Below, piece by piece: positions 37,501-51,500 of a stretch of DNA of 64,000 nucleotides (positions are counted from its first letter, which is position 1; each line of letters opens with the position of its first letter). The notes under the pieces were generated by a model. That model did no database searches. It was not told where the DNA came from and saw only the letters and a list, made by a program, of their open reading frames with translations. Origin of the DNA: Enoplosus armatus (lineage: Eukaryota > Chordata > Actinopteri > Centrarchiformes > Enoplosidae); contig NC_092194.1 in the NCBI RefSeq assembly GCF_043641665.1, positions 14,738,798-14,802,797 of the forward strand. The letters are read 5' to 3'. Position numbers and translations under genes: made by a program.

Positions 37501-40500
37501 GAGCCCTCCTCCTCCTCCTGGTCGTAGTCTGACTCTGTGTCTGCCGGCATGCTGTAGATCGGCTCCTCCCCGTCGGCCAGGCTCTCCACCATGCTCACCT
37601 TCCTCTCCGGCTCTGCATTGGCTCCCTCTTTCTTCTCCCCCTCTCCTGGGGGAGGTGGTGGAGGGACAGCAGAGCCATCTCCAGGTGGAGGGAGAGGAGG
37701 AGGGGGAGGAATTCCAGCAACAGGCACACCATCTGCATGCAAAGGGGGTGGCGCAGGAGGCACCGTCCCCTCTGCAAAAGCAGGCGGGGGAGGAGGGAGG
37801 TGAGCAAATATCTCCTGATCCAAAGGAGTGTCTGTTTCAGCAGGAGGAGGGAAGTCAGGGAGAGGGATGCACTCCTCCTCAGCATGAAACCCCTCGTCCA
37901 CCTCCTCTTCTTTGGACGCACCTCTGGCGGCACTTGCAGCTTTAGGAGCTTTCACCTCTGCAGCCGGCTTGGATGCGGCTGCTCCCAGTGAAGGATCCAC
38001 GCCTCCGAAGTTCAGGAGGTCGATGAGCTCCGTGGCCTTGCGAGACGCCTCTTTCTTCATCCGTTTAAGTTCAGCGTCCCGGCGCAGCTGCAGCTCCTGT
38101 TTGGAGGACTCGCACAGCTGGGACACCTCATCCTCTCTCTTCTTCTGCAAGCGCTCGATCTCTCGCTCCAGCTGCAGGATCTCCTCCATCTGCCGGGCCT
38201 CGTCCTAGAGGGGAAGAGAGGAGAGAAGAGACATCTTAAAGCTAAACGTGTCACTTTACAAACATTTCCTTACTTCTGTAAATTAAAAGGAGGAGAATGA
38301 GCTGCAACATCCCCAGTAAGACATGAAAAAATCTAAACTTGACGCACTGAAGAAGCAGCGTTTTCCTCTGATGATTTATCCTTCTTCTCATCTCTTTCAT
38401 CCACTTCCTCACTCTCCCCAACGCCCGGCGTCTTCTTCTCTCCCTCCTCTTTCTTCTTCTGTTCATCCTCTTTCCTCTTCTTCTCCTCTCTGAGTTTTCG
38501 AACTCGAGTACGCGCCACCTGACCTCGCCTGTGCCTCTGCAGCACCAGCGCCGCCTTACGCTGCTTCACGAACCGTCTGCGTTGGATGTGCTTTCTGAAG
38601 TGTTTCTGGAGGGTGACGACGCTGACACGTACACGCTTGAAGTGCTTCCTGTGGACAAAATGGAAAAACACATAAAACACAGTGAATAAGAAGTAGCACA
38701 CAATACCATTTATAGCCGTTACAGATATATAACCTTATACGTGAATGCCTAAAATATCAGTCCCTAATAGGAGGGTCTTACTTGGCAGAGAAAGTGAGAA
38801 GGTGTGCTCGAATTATCATGGCAGCTTGGCGTCGGACTTCATCCCTGTCTTTCTCTAAACGCTGCTCCAGAGACTCTTTCATAAACACCTGCAGAAGAAA
38901 AGGGGAGGAGTTACCAGGAAGGCGTCTAATGTAATGTATACAAAACCTATTAAATGGCGGTTAATGTTAATAATGTATTGTTATTCGTGGTGATGAATCT
39001 GTCACGATAGCTTTAGAGTCTGAAAGGGGTGTTGCCAAAAACTACTAAATCATACTAGTGGTGGAATGTAACTAAGCACATTTACTCAAGTACTGCACTT
39101 CAGTACAAATTTGAGGTACTTTGAGGTACTAGGTTTTTGCAATTCTATACTTCTACCCCACCACATCTCAGAGACAAATATTGTACTTTTTACTTCGCTA
39201 CATTTGTACATTTGACAGTTTTAGTTACTTTTCAGATTACAATTTTTAATACCTATTTTTCAGCAGAATGAATACTTTTACTTTAAGTAAATTCAGCTGA
39301 TAATACTCACATACTTGTAGTGGAGTGTCTTCACAGTGTGGTATTAGTACTTTAACTTAAGAAGGATCTGAATACTTCTTCCACCGCTGAATCTTACCTT
39401 GGTCTTGCCAAACTGCCACTCTTTCTTGGTCTTGTCATATTTGGTAAGAAGATCTGTGCTTCTCTTCTTATCGTCTGCTGCTGCCGCTGGTGATACTTTC
39501 TCTTTCAGAATGATCTTATATCTGGCAGGCAGAAAAAAAAGAGTGAGCGACAAAAAAAAAAAAAAAGGAAAAAAAAGTGAGATCTCAGCAATAATATTTC
39601 AAAGGGTAAAACCTCACCGAGAGAAGAAATCTTTGAAAGTTCTGCGGACGGGGAACCCGGCCCGACGGATCTTCACGGTCTCCAACATCCCAGAATATCT
39701 CAGCTGGTTCAGGACGACCTCTGGGTCAAACACATTTGGATTCTGCGAGTAAAATAACAAAGATTATTCAACATTAAACTGATACTTCATTAGGGTGATT
39801 GTCAATCGGGCTCTGAGACAGTATTCATGTGAATTTGAGAACTGACAGAGGTGTGAGACCTTTTTCATGTTGGGCTTAATGCAGCGGATGAAGAAAGGGT
39901 TGGATACACTCAGAGTGGCCATGAGAGCGTGGAGGGAGTCCTGAGGAGACAGAGAAAGAAGATAAAACAGTGGCAGTGAACAAAATGACCATAGTAACTC
40001 CTTCAATAATCGTTACATATACGAAGGGAAGACACTTGAAAAATAGTTAATAGAGTTAATCTTTAGTGCTTATGTCTCAGTCGGGTTTATAACAATTACT
40101 ATTAGTTGAGCGGCAGAAATCTTATTTATAAAGGAAAAATGCAAATATTCACTGTTTTCGGTTTCTTAAAATGTGAGGATTTGCTGCTTTTCTCTCTCTT
40201 TTGTTTTATGTCACTATAAAGTGAATATCTTTGGGTTTTGGAGTGATCTCACCTCTGGCTCTGGGAAAATATGTTGAGCATTTTCATTAATTTCTGACAT
40301 TTTTAAAACAGAGCACCTTCTTTTATCCATAACTAGCCTCTCAGCTACCTGTGGCGCTGACTTTTACACCCTTTGTTATGTTGTGAGTCTTAAAGTCTTA
40401 AACTGCTTTCATCACTCACCCTGAACTGGGAGCTCACGGTAGGTTTGCGTCTGGCCGTTCCCATCTTCTCCTCATTGTTCCTGCTGCCGACCTTCTCAAA

Positions 40501-43500
40501 CAAGTCATAGATGAAGTCCAGTCTGAGAGGCAGCAGAAACACAACGGATTACACACCTACATAAGCTATGACAGTGGAAATATTAGTGCAATTATAGCAG
40601 TCCTCAGTCCTGTTTGGTTTTTGTCACTTTTTTTCAAAGCCCATCAGATACTGTCAGAAACACATTTATAAATCTTTTCAGTCCCTGAAAAGTTGACTAT
40701 ATGTTCCAGATTATGGTTTTCACCTAACAACGACAGTTTGATACGGGCCTTTAAAATAAGTCGAATCAATTCGCATCAAAGATTTATATCAGCTCAAAAA
40801 ACTGAGCAAACTTAAGGATGCTTTCTTTGAATAACTTAATACAATCTCAGGACTCATTAATAAACTATTAATTTAGTGTATCTGAATGTCCTGCCTGCTG
40901 TCCTTGAGCATGTTGAGGATGTCGTCTCTGAAGGTGTCTCTGTTCTTCTCCAGGATCCCTCTAACATCATACAGGACCTGATCAAGACAGACAGGTTCAT
41001 TGTAAATTCACACACTAACACTGTGACACAGCATGTTGACATGAAGTGGCTCAGTTATGTGTAACTCACCTCCCCAGCGTAATGTTTGATGCCGAACTGA
41101 TGGTCAGCAAGTCTGGGCTTCACATAGTAAGGGTTTGTCTGCAGAAAACAGGAACATAGCACAAAAAATAAAATATAATGTACACTTAATACCAGCACAG
41201 CACCTTTTTTTTTGAATAATGCATGCAGTTAGCGAGTGTAAATAACCCACAGAGTGTCTGCTGTGCAACTTCTCCAGCAGAGTGAAGTCTGTTCCTTTGG
41301 GGAATCGACTCTCTTCATTCACAAGCGCCAACAAGCCCAGTTTCTAAGAGAGAGGGGGGGAAAAACATCATGTTGAGTCAGCTATTGCATCAGCTTGATG
41401 AAATCAGCACCACTTTCATATTTAAGACTTTTTAGGTCCATTTCCAGACAGCATCTGAGGCAAGCGTCCAACACAGCTCTTAACTGACAAAGAAGCAGCT
41501 TTTGTTTAAATTCACTCTGATGGAGAAAAGTCTGTTAAGTTTGGTGCTGAAGTAAATCGTTAAAGTGAACATGGCTGTCAACAAAAGACGCACAGAAAAT
41601 ATCAAGTTGAAAGATTTGGAAAACATTTGATGCACACTCTGACATTATTACAACTCTAAACACACTTGATTTCCTACCTTCTCTATGAGGTCGAGACACT
41701 CTGCATTGTCCATCCAGTCTATGGCGTCCCACTGGACACCTTCCCTGTGGAGAGTTAACCCAAACAGTTAAACATGTGAAACTTATTGAACTTACACAAC
41801 CTGTACACACTGAACAAAACACTGGTTAAAAAAGATTCTCAGACCGACACAACCTGAATATCTTATATGTCTTAGAATCATTTAGACGGTTTACGTTTTT
41901 ATTGTTGTATTCTGTGTTACACTTAAATTCTTCTTGTAATCTACTTACTTTAGCATTTTATTGTTTATTCTGTTCGTAAGCACGTTTTGTAAAACGTGAC
42001 CTTTTTGTTTAGTAATTTTGTTCATGTGGTGACAGAATTGTATTATATATAGATTATTGTTGGGATCTAAAGTTTTTATTTGATCCCTTAAAGTTGTATT
42101 TTAGTTGTATTTTCTAATTAACTCACTAACAAACTAACTAACTAGTAACATGTTAGTGTTTGTTAACAGAGGTTTGTATAGATATGCTGTATGTTGAAGT
42201 GCACCTGTTGTACTCTAGCTGCTCCAGGGAGAAGATATGCTTGTTGAAGTACTCCTGAAGTTTCTCGTTGGCGTAGTTGATGTTGAACTGCTCAAACCGA
42301 TTCACCTGGAGGCAAAGACAAATATCTTATAAACAGATCTGCGCTGCTGGTACGAAGAAAAAACTGCTTCAAGAAAAACAGTTCTGACCTCAAAGTTCTC
42401 AAATCCAAAGATGTCAAGGATGCCGATGGATTTAAAGTTTTCCTTCCCTTTGACCTTCTGATTGATCTTGAGGATGATCCAGGAGAAACACTGGGAGTAC
42501 AACGCCATGGCAACAGAGTCCCGGGAATCCACGGCCTGTAGCGATGAGAAGGAAACCCGAGGGAGTGTTAGGGTGGGTGTGTGAGTGTGTCGGAAGGAGG
42601 CAGATATCGATCAAGAGGGGGAGAATAAATGTGTGTGTACATGTGTGTGTGCTGACCTGCTCTATAGTGAGCGGGGAGCAGATTTCCTCTCCTCTGAGGA
42701 TTATGGATCGCTGAGTCAGGACTTCAGACAGCTGGAAGGCATCCAGGCCCAGCAGCTCGCTGGCATTACTGGCCACTGAGAGACGGACAAAGATAAGTTA
42801 CACTTCTGCAACTATCTAACTTTTACTTTTCCTAACTCGCTTCACATGAGCCGTGAACTGACCTTGCTTGGTGGTGATCTGGGCTCCTCCTGCAGTCATG
42901 AACTCGATGTTTCCCAGCTGTAAGACTCCTGACAGCAGCTTAAACATGTCTCTGATCTCCTCCTCTGTGAACTCTAACACCTTCAGCGCCTCCTGCACAG
43001 CGAAAAGCACAGGAAAAGAGATTAGGTGCAACCAACAGACGAGGTGCTTATAACACCTTTTTAAAAATGTCTTTGCAGGCAAAGGTTCAGCCATACAGAG
43101 GTTTGATAAATGGTGTTTTGAATTTCAACATTTCTCTGAGGTGGAGCTGCTCTCCAGGCAGAAATCCTTTCAACCTCAAGATGCAAAGCAAGGTTTCCCT
43201 CTTTTTCACAAGACAGAACTCCAAAGAAGAGCAAACTATTAAACCTAGGGACATAATTTCAGTATAATAACACAATAAACACAAACATCCCCTCAGGGTT
43301 TGAAATTAGGTCTCTCTATGTGTTAGTTTTGATTCGGATCACAAGTTATTTTCAGTATGCCTTTGTGCTCATGAGTTTTATGGGAATCTGTTCAAACCCT
43401 GCGGGCAAATAGACTAACAAAAGGAAAAACAACCTACCTAGCAGAGGTAAAAACATACAGGGTATTTTTCAGTCAGTTATTAGAAAGTTAGAAGGTCAGC

Positions 43501-46500
43501 ATCCAACTAGTTAATTAATGTGTATAGACAGCTAGTGTCTAGTGTAAACCTGGAAAGTCAGCTCAGATTACTTGTAGTGATATTTCTGTCCCTAGAAAAT
43601 GTTTGTAAAACTACAATCTACTTGACAAAGACTGGAAATGTGAAAAGACAAACAGAGTTAATGAAGCCACACTGACCATAACACTGTTAAACAGTTCTTT
43701 GTCATTCAGGCTCTTGTCCTTCAGACATCCTGATTGGCTGAGGTAGTGGAAGGATTCGGGAGGGTCCTCCAGGAAGTAGAGGCCTGATAGAGGAAATACA
43801 TGATGTCAGTTAAATTACACAAACGTGCTTCAGTTGATTATAACATGATCTGCTGGTTAAAGTGTATTTCCTATTGATCTTTTTGTATCAGCCATTTTGT
43901 GAAAACTGTTTCAAACAGACACATCAAACCAAAAACCCCAAAGAGTTTGTGGAATAATCTTGTGTTTTATTTAAAAGACGCTATTGATATTTGAATTTTT
44001 TTTTCTGCTTTTCCTCACTTTTGTGCTCCTTGTTAGCTCCCGCCAGCAGAGCGTAGAAGATGTGGTAGTTTCGTTCTCCAGGGTTTTGTCGTACCACTCG
44101 GTTCTACAGCAAAAATCAATGCAGCAAAGCCACCATTAATATTTCATTATGACTCACAATGCAAAACTGACAAATCACTCCTAATGAGCTTTAGCTTGAT
44201 ATAAACTGGCTGCAGACGCGGACTTGTTCACCTTTTCCAGTAAATCTGAAAGGAAGATAGTCAAAGAAACAAACCAGAGTTCATCATAAATATACTCCTT
44301 TTGCACACATTCTTATTCAATAAGATAATAATAAAAGCATATAAATATAAATTCTGATACATTTAATATAAATCCACTTATTTTGTATGTAAATATAAGG
44401 ATACAGTCAATGACGCAGCCTCCCTGGATGTTGCCGCCCTCGGAGAAATGAAGTTGGATGAATTTCCCAAAGCGACTGGAGTTGTTGTTGTAGACAGTCT
44501 TTGCATTACCAAACGCTTCCATGATCGGACTGCACAGAGAGTAAAAACCTGCAGTTAGAGCTTTTTGTTTTGTGTGCACTGATCTGTGCATGCAGTGTAG
44601 AATACAGTACACCCACCATGTGCTGCAGAGGCCATTCATTATATGTTTCTCCAAAAGAAACAATGTTTTATTGACCTTTATTTGTCTTTGGGAAACTGAC
44701 GGAAGCGAGCTCTTCTCTCTGCTTCATATTAACATGATTACACACATCCATCAGGGCCCATTACAAACACTGATTACTTAGCTCTCCCACAGTGGGCCGT
44801 CTCGTTGGCACTTTGGTACTATATCAGTACCATATATATATATAGATATTGCTAACTCCTGGAAAGTCTGTGTTATTTTCTATTAGAAAACTTAAAACGT
44901 GACCTAGACTTCTTTCGATTGATTTTAGACTCAGACTCAGACTCTTGCAGTAAAAGTAAAGGAACAGGAAAGTGTGTCTTCTTCATTTCGCTCGTCTGTA
45001 CCTGCTCTGTACGATGGCCTGCTCCACTCGTGTACTTTTCTCTGATGGAGGAGTCCCAGCTGAGTTCTGGCTCATCATCGACAGGAACTGAAGCAACAGT
45101 TTGGTGCTCTCCGTCTTCCCTGCCCCTGATTCACCACTGGAGAACACACACACACACCCCAATTCAATTAAATACACTGCAACCTTCTGTGACATTCCCA
45201 TATCTCAAATTGGTCTGGTTGTTTAATTGATATTGAGGTTTGATAGCGTCACAGGTATTGCATTAGCTCCCAGTCTATCTCAATCAGGATACAGAGCGAG
45301 ACAAAGCCTGACCCTACAACCAGATTGAGGCAGTTAGCCAGCTTCATCCAGTGGGGGGCTTTCTTATTGTTGGAGGAATGCCATTCACCACCAAGGCAGA
45401 TGCAACCTCTATTTCATCCTCTAGTCCTTCTTCATCTGACAAAAGGTATTATTTAGGATTGAACTTGATCTTTGCTCAGTCTCTCTCCCCAAACACCCAC
45501 TGAAATCAATACGTCTGAAATGTGGAAATGCTACTTCCTTCAACCTTCACCTTGATTTTTATTGGGTATAATTATCATGTCATTGTCATTTTCTACCTGT
45601 CTTTGCAATGGTGCCAAGTACTCACCTGATGAGGACACACTGACTGTCGTGGCGTTTCCAGATGCAGCGGTAGCACTCATTGGCCACGGCAAAGATGTGC
45701 GGAGGGAGCTCCCCTAGATGGTGCTTGGAGTACAGGTCCACCCTCTCTGGGTCATACATACCTGGGATCTGCTTGTAGGGGTTGACGGCTGCCAGGATGC
45801 TGCCGATGTTAGTCTGAAGAGAAGTAACATATCTGGTTCTGTCTCTGTATCAAGTCTGAGCCTTTGGTATCTTTATTCTTTTTCTTTATTTGCTTCTTTC
45901 CTTTTCTTCCGTTGTCAGGTTTGTTTCAAGTATGCAGATATAAACACGCAAAAACACTGGCACACATGTGCAAACAACTAGCTCTCAGGAACACATGGAG
46001 TGCATTTAAAGCAGCCTTGTGTTGATATTAATCTGGACTGGAGGATAAGGGGACACAGCAGGGTGGAGGTCTGACAGCGGGAGTAAAGAGTGACAAATAA
46101 ACAGATTCTTATTAGAAAGCTGAGGCTGAATCAGTGAGATGATGGATTTCCATTTCGAACTGTTTGTACTGAAACAGTCACCTTGCTTTCTATCCTTCTG
46201 CACTGAAAAACGACAGGTCAGCATGCCGTTCATCGTGTCACATTACCCTGTCGGTGCATTTTGTGTACTACACAAAACTGTGCCGCAGGACACATATACA
46301 CGTAAATGCATGAACACACAGTGGCACAGAAAGCTGACCCACACAGGGTGAATTCTTATGATCAGTTTAAGGGAAATCCGTGTATGGACAATATTTCATC
46401 ATCTAGATTAGGTCACACCTAGGGAGGCTGTTATTGGTCCGTTGTCCGGTAATCTTTCAGGTGTTCAGACTTTCAAGTCACCATAAACGTGATCAAAATG

Positions 46501-48510
46501 TACTAGTTTTTGGCCTTTATCATAATCAATTCATCTCAATATCCATATTATAACCACAAACAGAGATTATTGTCTTTTCAAAGGGGACATTTCCTACTGC
46601 TGCTGCTTCACATTAAAAGAGTTCAACTGGCAAAACACGGGGTGGCTTTTATTGTGAAGAAGTCATAGGAAACACAATGTATTTGTCACCGTGGTTTGCG
46701 CTGACCTAAACTGTTCATCAGAAAGTGTCTATGAAACAAGGCAACTGTCATTTTCTGGGTTTTTCGTCAATGGACAGGCTGCAGACCTCCAACTCCTCAA
46801 CACGGCAACAAACTTTACTGTGTCCTGCCGTTGTTTTGAAAAGTGTGTAGCATGAAATCAGATCACAGTTGCAATTATTATTGACAGACTATATTATTAA
46901 AACCTGCAGTTTGTTTGGTTGCACTGTGAAAAGGTACACCAGCTCCTCTGTTGTATTTCTGACCAAGTAGCTGCTCAACGAGTGTTTGCTGTAGTGTTGA
47001 CCACTGCTGTGGCCAAATCAACCAGGATTCAAATCGCCTCTCTCCATCTATTCCACTTACAGCAGATGGGTCTGTTAAGATGATTTGTGTTTCCCACTAA
47101 AAGTCTCTTGCATGCAAAGATTATTGGAAAAGGAGAAAGGGAGGCACATAAAGACATAAACATAATATACACACACACTTTGCCACATACATACACACTC
47201 TCACACATACGTACAAACACACGTGTTTGTGTGAATGCACTTACATAGATGTTATCCTTCTGGTAGCGCTGGTACAGGTTGTGCATGATGGCGGCCTCGT
47301 GCAGCTCAGCCAGTGCTGACATGTCCTCCACCCCATCGATGCTGGACTGGTGCATAGCGTACACCCGCTCCCTGGTAACCTCAGCCTGCTGCAAGTACAA
47401 CACCTGGAAGACAACAAGACATACAGACTGTCACATGTCACCCCTTTAAATTTGTTAAGTTATGTAATGTGAGTTTTGGTGTAAAATGGGTTGTGAAATA
47501 TCGTAATGTGCTTGTTTTTGTGCGTACCCACTTTAACGTCAGCCTGCGACATCTATTTCCACATCAGTTTCCTACATTTCCCACCAATAATCCTAAGAAA
47601 ACACCTGAACTCTTTAAAGCGTTAAAGTTCATAAAGTCTCATTACGTAGATGTTCTTATGAATTTAGAATGAATAAGTCTGATAAAAAGTTGTCTCTGCA
47701 TCGTGTATTATGCTGGTGTTACTTGTCATTGTGTATGCTCAAGGGCAAATGCAAAAATAAAACACATCCTAATACTTCTGGTACATTTCTGTCAACCCTC
47801 TTTATTCTGAGGTAGACGTAATACTTGAGTTTCAGTTGTCAAGCTGGTAATGACACCTACTGGATGTTAAAGGTCTCTTGGTCAGAGTAAAAAGGAAGCT
47901 AATGTGTTCACACTCAGATAAAAAAAGATGCCAACATTGCGTCTTTCCATTTTTAGCATGAAGAAGCTAATTGTGATGCAACATGACGAAAATCCACATG
48001 ATGAGAATACAGAGTTTATATGGCTCTTCTTCTAACCAGACCCCCAATCTCATCTATGTCATCCATCACCATGGAAACAAGAGAGCACGGGACAAAACGG
48101 GTGGGGAACCCGGCCTGTGGGAGGGGAAGAAGAAGAAGAAGAAGAAAAAGAAGAAGAAGAAGAAGAAGAAGAAGAAGAAGAAGAAGAAGAAGAAGAAGAA
48201 GAAGAAGAAGAAGAAGAAGAAGAAGAAGAGATCTGATCTGGCAGGACCTGACAGGTGAAAGCAGCTCGGCGTGTATTCATGTCAGGCACACACACATGCT
48301 GCTGCGACAATCCCAGTCTTTCTGTCTTGCATACAGTCCACACACACACACTGGGACGCGAGATAATAATAATGATGATAATGTCTTTCTATTTCAGCAT
48401 AAAGGTCGTTCATTCATTCCAGCAAAATCAACTTGTCTAAGAATAGAAACCACAGCCTTTACAATACTGGGTGGTTAATATGTCAGCTTAGTCTCACAGC
48501 CAGCCACCAC

Positions 48511-48564
<54 letters not shown>

Positions 48565-51500
48565 GCTGTAACATCTGTGTTGGAAGTCTGTTGAGAGTGG
48601 CAGAGGGGCGCGCTGTAGGCGTTCAGACATCTTGTTGCACAGAGCTGTTGCGTGCAGACAAACAAAAAACAACGAACAAACTTGCAGCAGTTTGCCGACA
48701 TGTCTGCGAGTAAAATGTTTATGGCTGACGAATAGAAACCTCAGTGTTATATGCTATAGTTTGTGCCTTCCTCCTCTTCTCTCTCAGGTTTTGTAGATGT
48801 CTGTTGGTAACTGTAGATGAGGGTCTAACCCATCAAGTCACTAACCTTTACCCACTCGCTCAGCTGTGATGAAATGAACCAATTATCTCTCGTCCTCCAT
48901 TAGAGAGGGCATAACTCATGTAGGGTTCACTGGCTAAAAGCTCACCATCTTCACTATGACCCCGTCCACTTGACCCTTTGACTCTTTGTCTTCACCTTTT
49001 ACAACTGTGATACTAAATCAAGAACGATTACACATATACAGGAGCATCACAGCCAGGGTCAATATCAGTCGCCAGTCCTGGTAGCAAATGTGCAAAGGAG
49101 AAGTTGCGGAGCAGCAACAATAAAACTAGTTCTTCTTAATTCAAGTTTAATTTAAGTTACATGTAATAATTCAATTTTAAGCAAAGATCATCATTCAAAT
49201 TTTACTTTCTTTATATTCACCAACTATAACAACAAAATTTCCCAGAAATATTTCTTCATCGTATTATTTATCTAAAAAAAAGAAAGAAAGAAATATCAGT
49301 TGATATATTGTTAATGGATTTAGTATTATTAGTATTATTAGCCCTCCCTTTCCTGTCATGGTTGTTTCTGTCTGCAATATCAATAAAGACTTCATTTACT
49401 CTGCATTTCCTTAAAGCTGCAATAATCAATATTTTTATATTAACGACGGATCAAATGACTACATGTGATGTGAAAGGTGTTTCAGCTTATTGTTTGGGTT
49501 TTAGGGTTCACTCTCACTGCCCTCATAAACCTTGTCTCCAGCCGCAGCAGGCAGCTGTTTTCAGTGAAAAAGCTCTAAAAACATTCTGTACACTTCCTGC
49601 TCAGCGCCAAACAGCAGGCAGACACAGTTAGCGACTAGCTGGTGAACACAGTGGAGCACTTAGCAGCTGAAGAGCCAGATATTTGACTTGGTTGAGACCA
49701 AAACAGAGCTAAAAAAGAGAGTGAATATTGGGCTTAGATTTGTCTCCGTAAATGCTTGATGTGTAAAAAAGCAACTAACTTGTTTGCTAAGTTGATGATA
49801 TGTCAATGTTCACAGCTTGTTTCTATTGCCCCCAAGCAGCCAAAAATCACTTAATGCACATTTAATTAATGTATCTTTCCTGCTACTCTCAACCTTTAAT
49901 GCTGCGTCTGTGTATGTGTGTTTACATGTGTATGGTTGTGTACTTTTCAGTGTGCGTGATGTGATGCACGCGAGACACGCTTGTGATGAGATGCATTAAC
50001 ATGCCTGTTAGTCACAGCTCGGACAGCTGTACACATGCAGAGACGCCTTCATATTGACTGTTTTACAACTAGACCGGGGTGTATCTCTGTCTCTGTGAGA
50101 ACAGAAAGACGGAAAGTCCCTCAAATTACATCCAAATCCTTTAGTTTTAGGTTTTTCTCTCTCCCCTATTTCTTTACTTTCTCACCCTATTAAATCTCTC
50201 TCTCTCACTCTGGCTCTCTACATGCCTTCATGTCTCAAACATCACTTCTCTGTCTCTCTCATCTCGCTTTCTCTTTGTATGTCACTCCTCTTTTATCCCT
50301 TCCCCCTCTTTGTCATATGCCTCTCTGTACTCTCCATCTCTTCCTCCCTCACCAGCCCACTCTTCATTAATTTACCCCTCTCTCTTCTTCTTGCCCTGCA
50401 CTCTATTTCCCACATTTCTTCCTACATTTTTCTTCTTTTACTCTGTATTGCTGGTTCCTGTTACCTCCGTATTTAGATGCTTCCCTTTAGCTTGTTTTCT
50501 TTCTGATCTATCTCTCTATCTGTCTATCTAATATGCATGGATCCCTGTGTGCTCACTCGCACAGACTCACTTAAAGCCTAAATGGCTCAATCTGAGACCC
50601 CCCCCCCCTGTAATTGAAGGCTTACAGAGAGCCATTTCAATCTGAAAGTCAAGCATGCCTTTGCAATCCTGGGTAAATTATAGTGCAACAGAAGATAAGG
50701 CTTCACACACACATCACATCAGCACGTGAAACTGAAATGGAGGCCTGGATCTTGGTTGTGAAAATTAACCTCTACTGTCTCCTTTCCTTCCATTTACTGT
50801 AAACCAGTGGTTGTTGGAAATTTTCTTTTATATCTTTCCTTCCGTATAACTTTACTCTCATTGTAAAATCTTTGTTTAAGTAGTCATTTGTGTAAAATCC
50901 CATCAGGAGGGAATCTCTTCAGTATGGATAAGAAGAACACTCTCAACCAATAATGAGGTTTATGTACAAATAGGTATGTAAGTACTGTTTTACAACAGAC
51001 ATGAAAAAATTTGAGCGTGCAACCTAAACTCAATATTTCAATGTAACAGATATACTTTCAGGTAGGATTTTCTTTTCCTAATATGCAGATTAAATGGTAT
51101 CGCACTTTCTTAAAGTTGGGGGACTTTTAAGAGACATGGTCTTCCTGACTTTTAGTGCCCTGAATGAAAAACACCGGATCCTACATTTCCCATGATTCAA
51201 TTCAATAGCATCTCTTTGTTAAACCTTCCATTCCTGGTGCATGACCGGGTTATTTTCTCAGACTCCCTCCAGCAAAACAGAAAACATTAGACCACTGTTT
51301 TCACAGGCTGTGAAGTGTAGGACCCTAAACTGAATTTGATGTTCAAAATCTGTGGACTTCCCCTTTAAAGAAAGCTCTATCTCCAATGGCCGTCTCTCAG
51401 GAAAAAAAAAACCCTGGGCATTAAATGATAAGATTAAAGCACATAAATGCCTTTGCTACAATTCTGGGTTTTACAATTGCTTCCAATGCCAAAGCTGCTT

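Noticed and set aside
37591..38208. Several long plus-strand open frames opposite the large myosin tail exon
   Set aside because: They are antisense shadows of a GC-rich, proline-coding exon. The minus-strand frame has homology, splice sites and consistent phase; the plus frames have none.
47983..48478. Open frames encoding poly-Lys/poly-Arg (plus) and poly-Ser (minus)
   Set aside because: They are translations of the AAG microsatellite in three frames.
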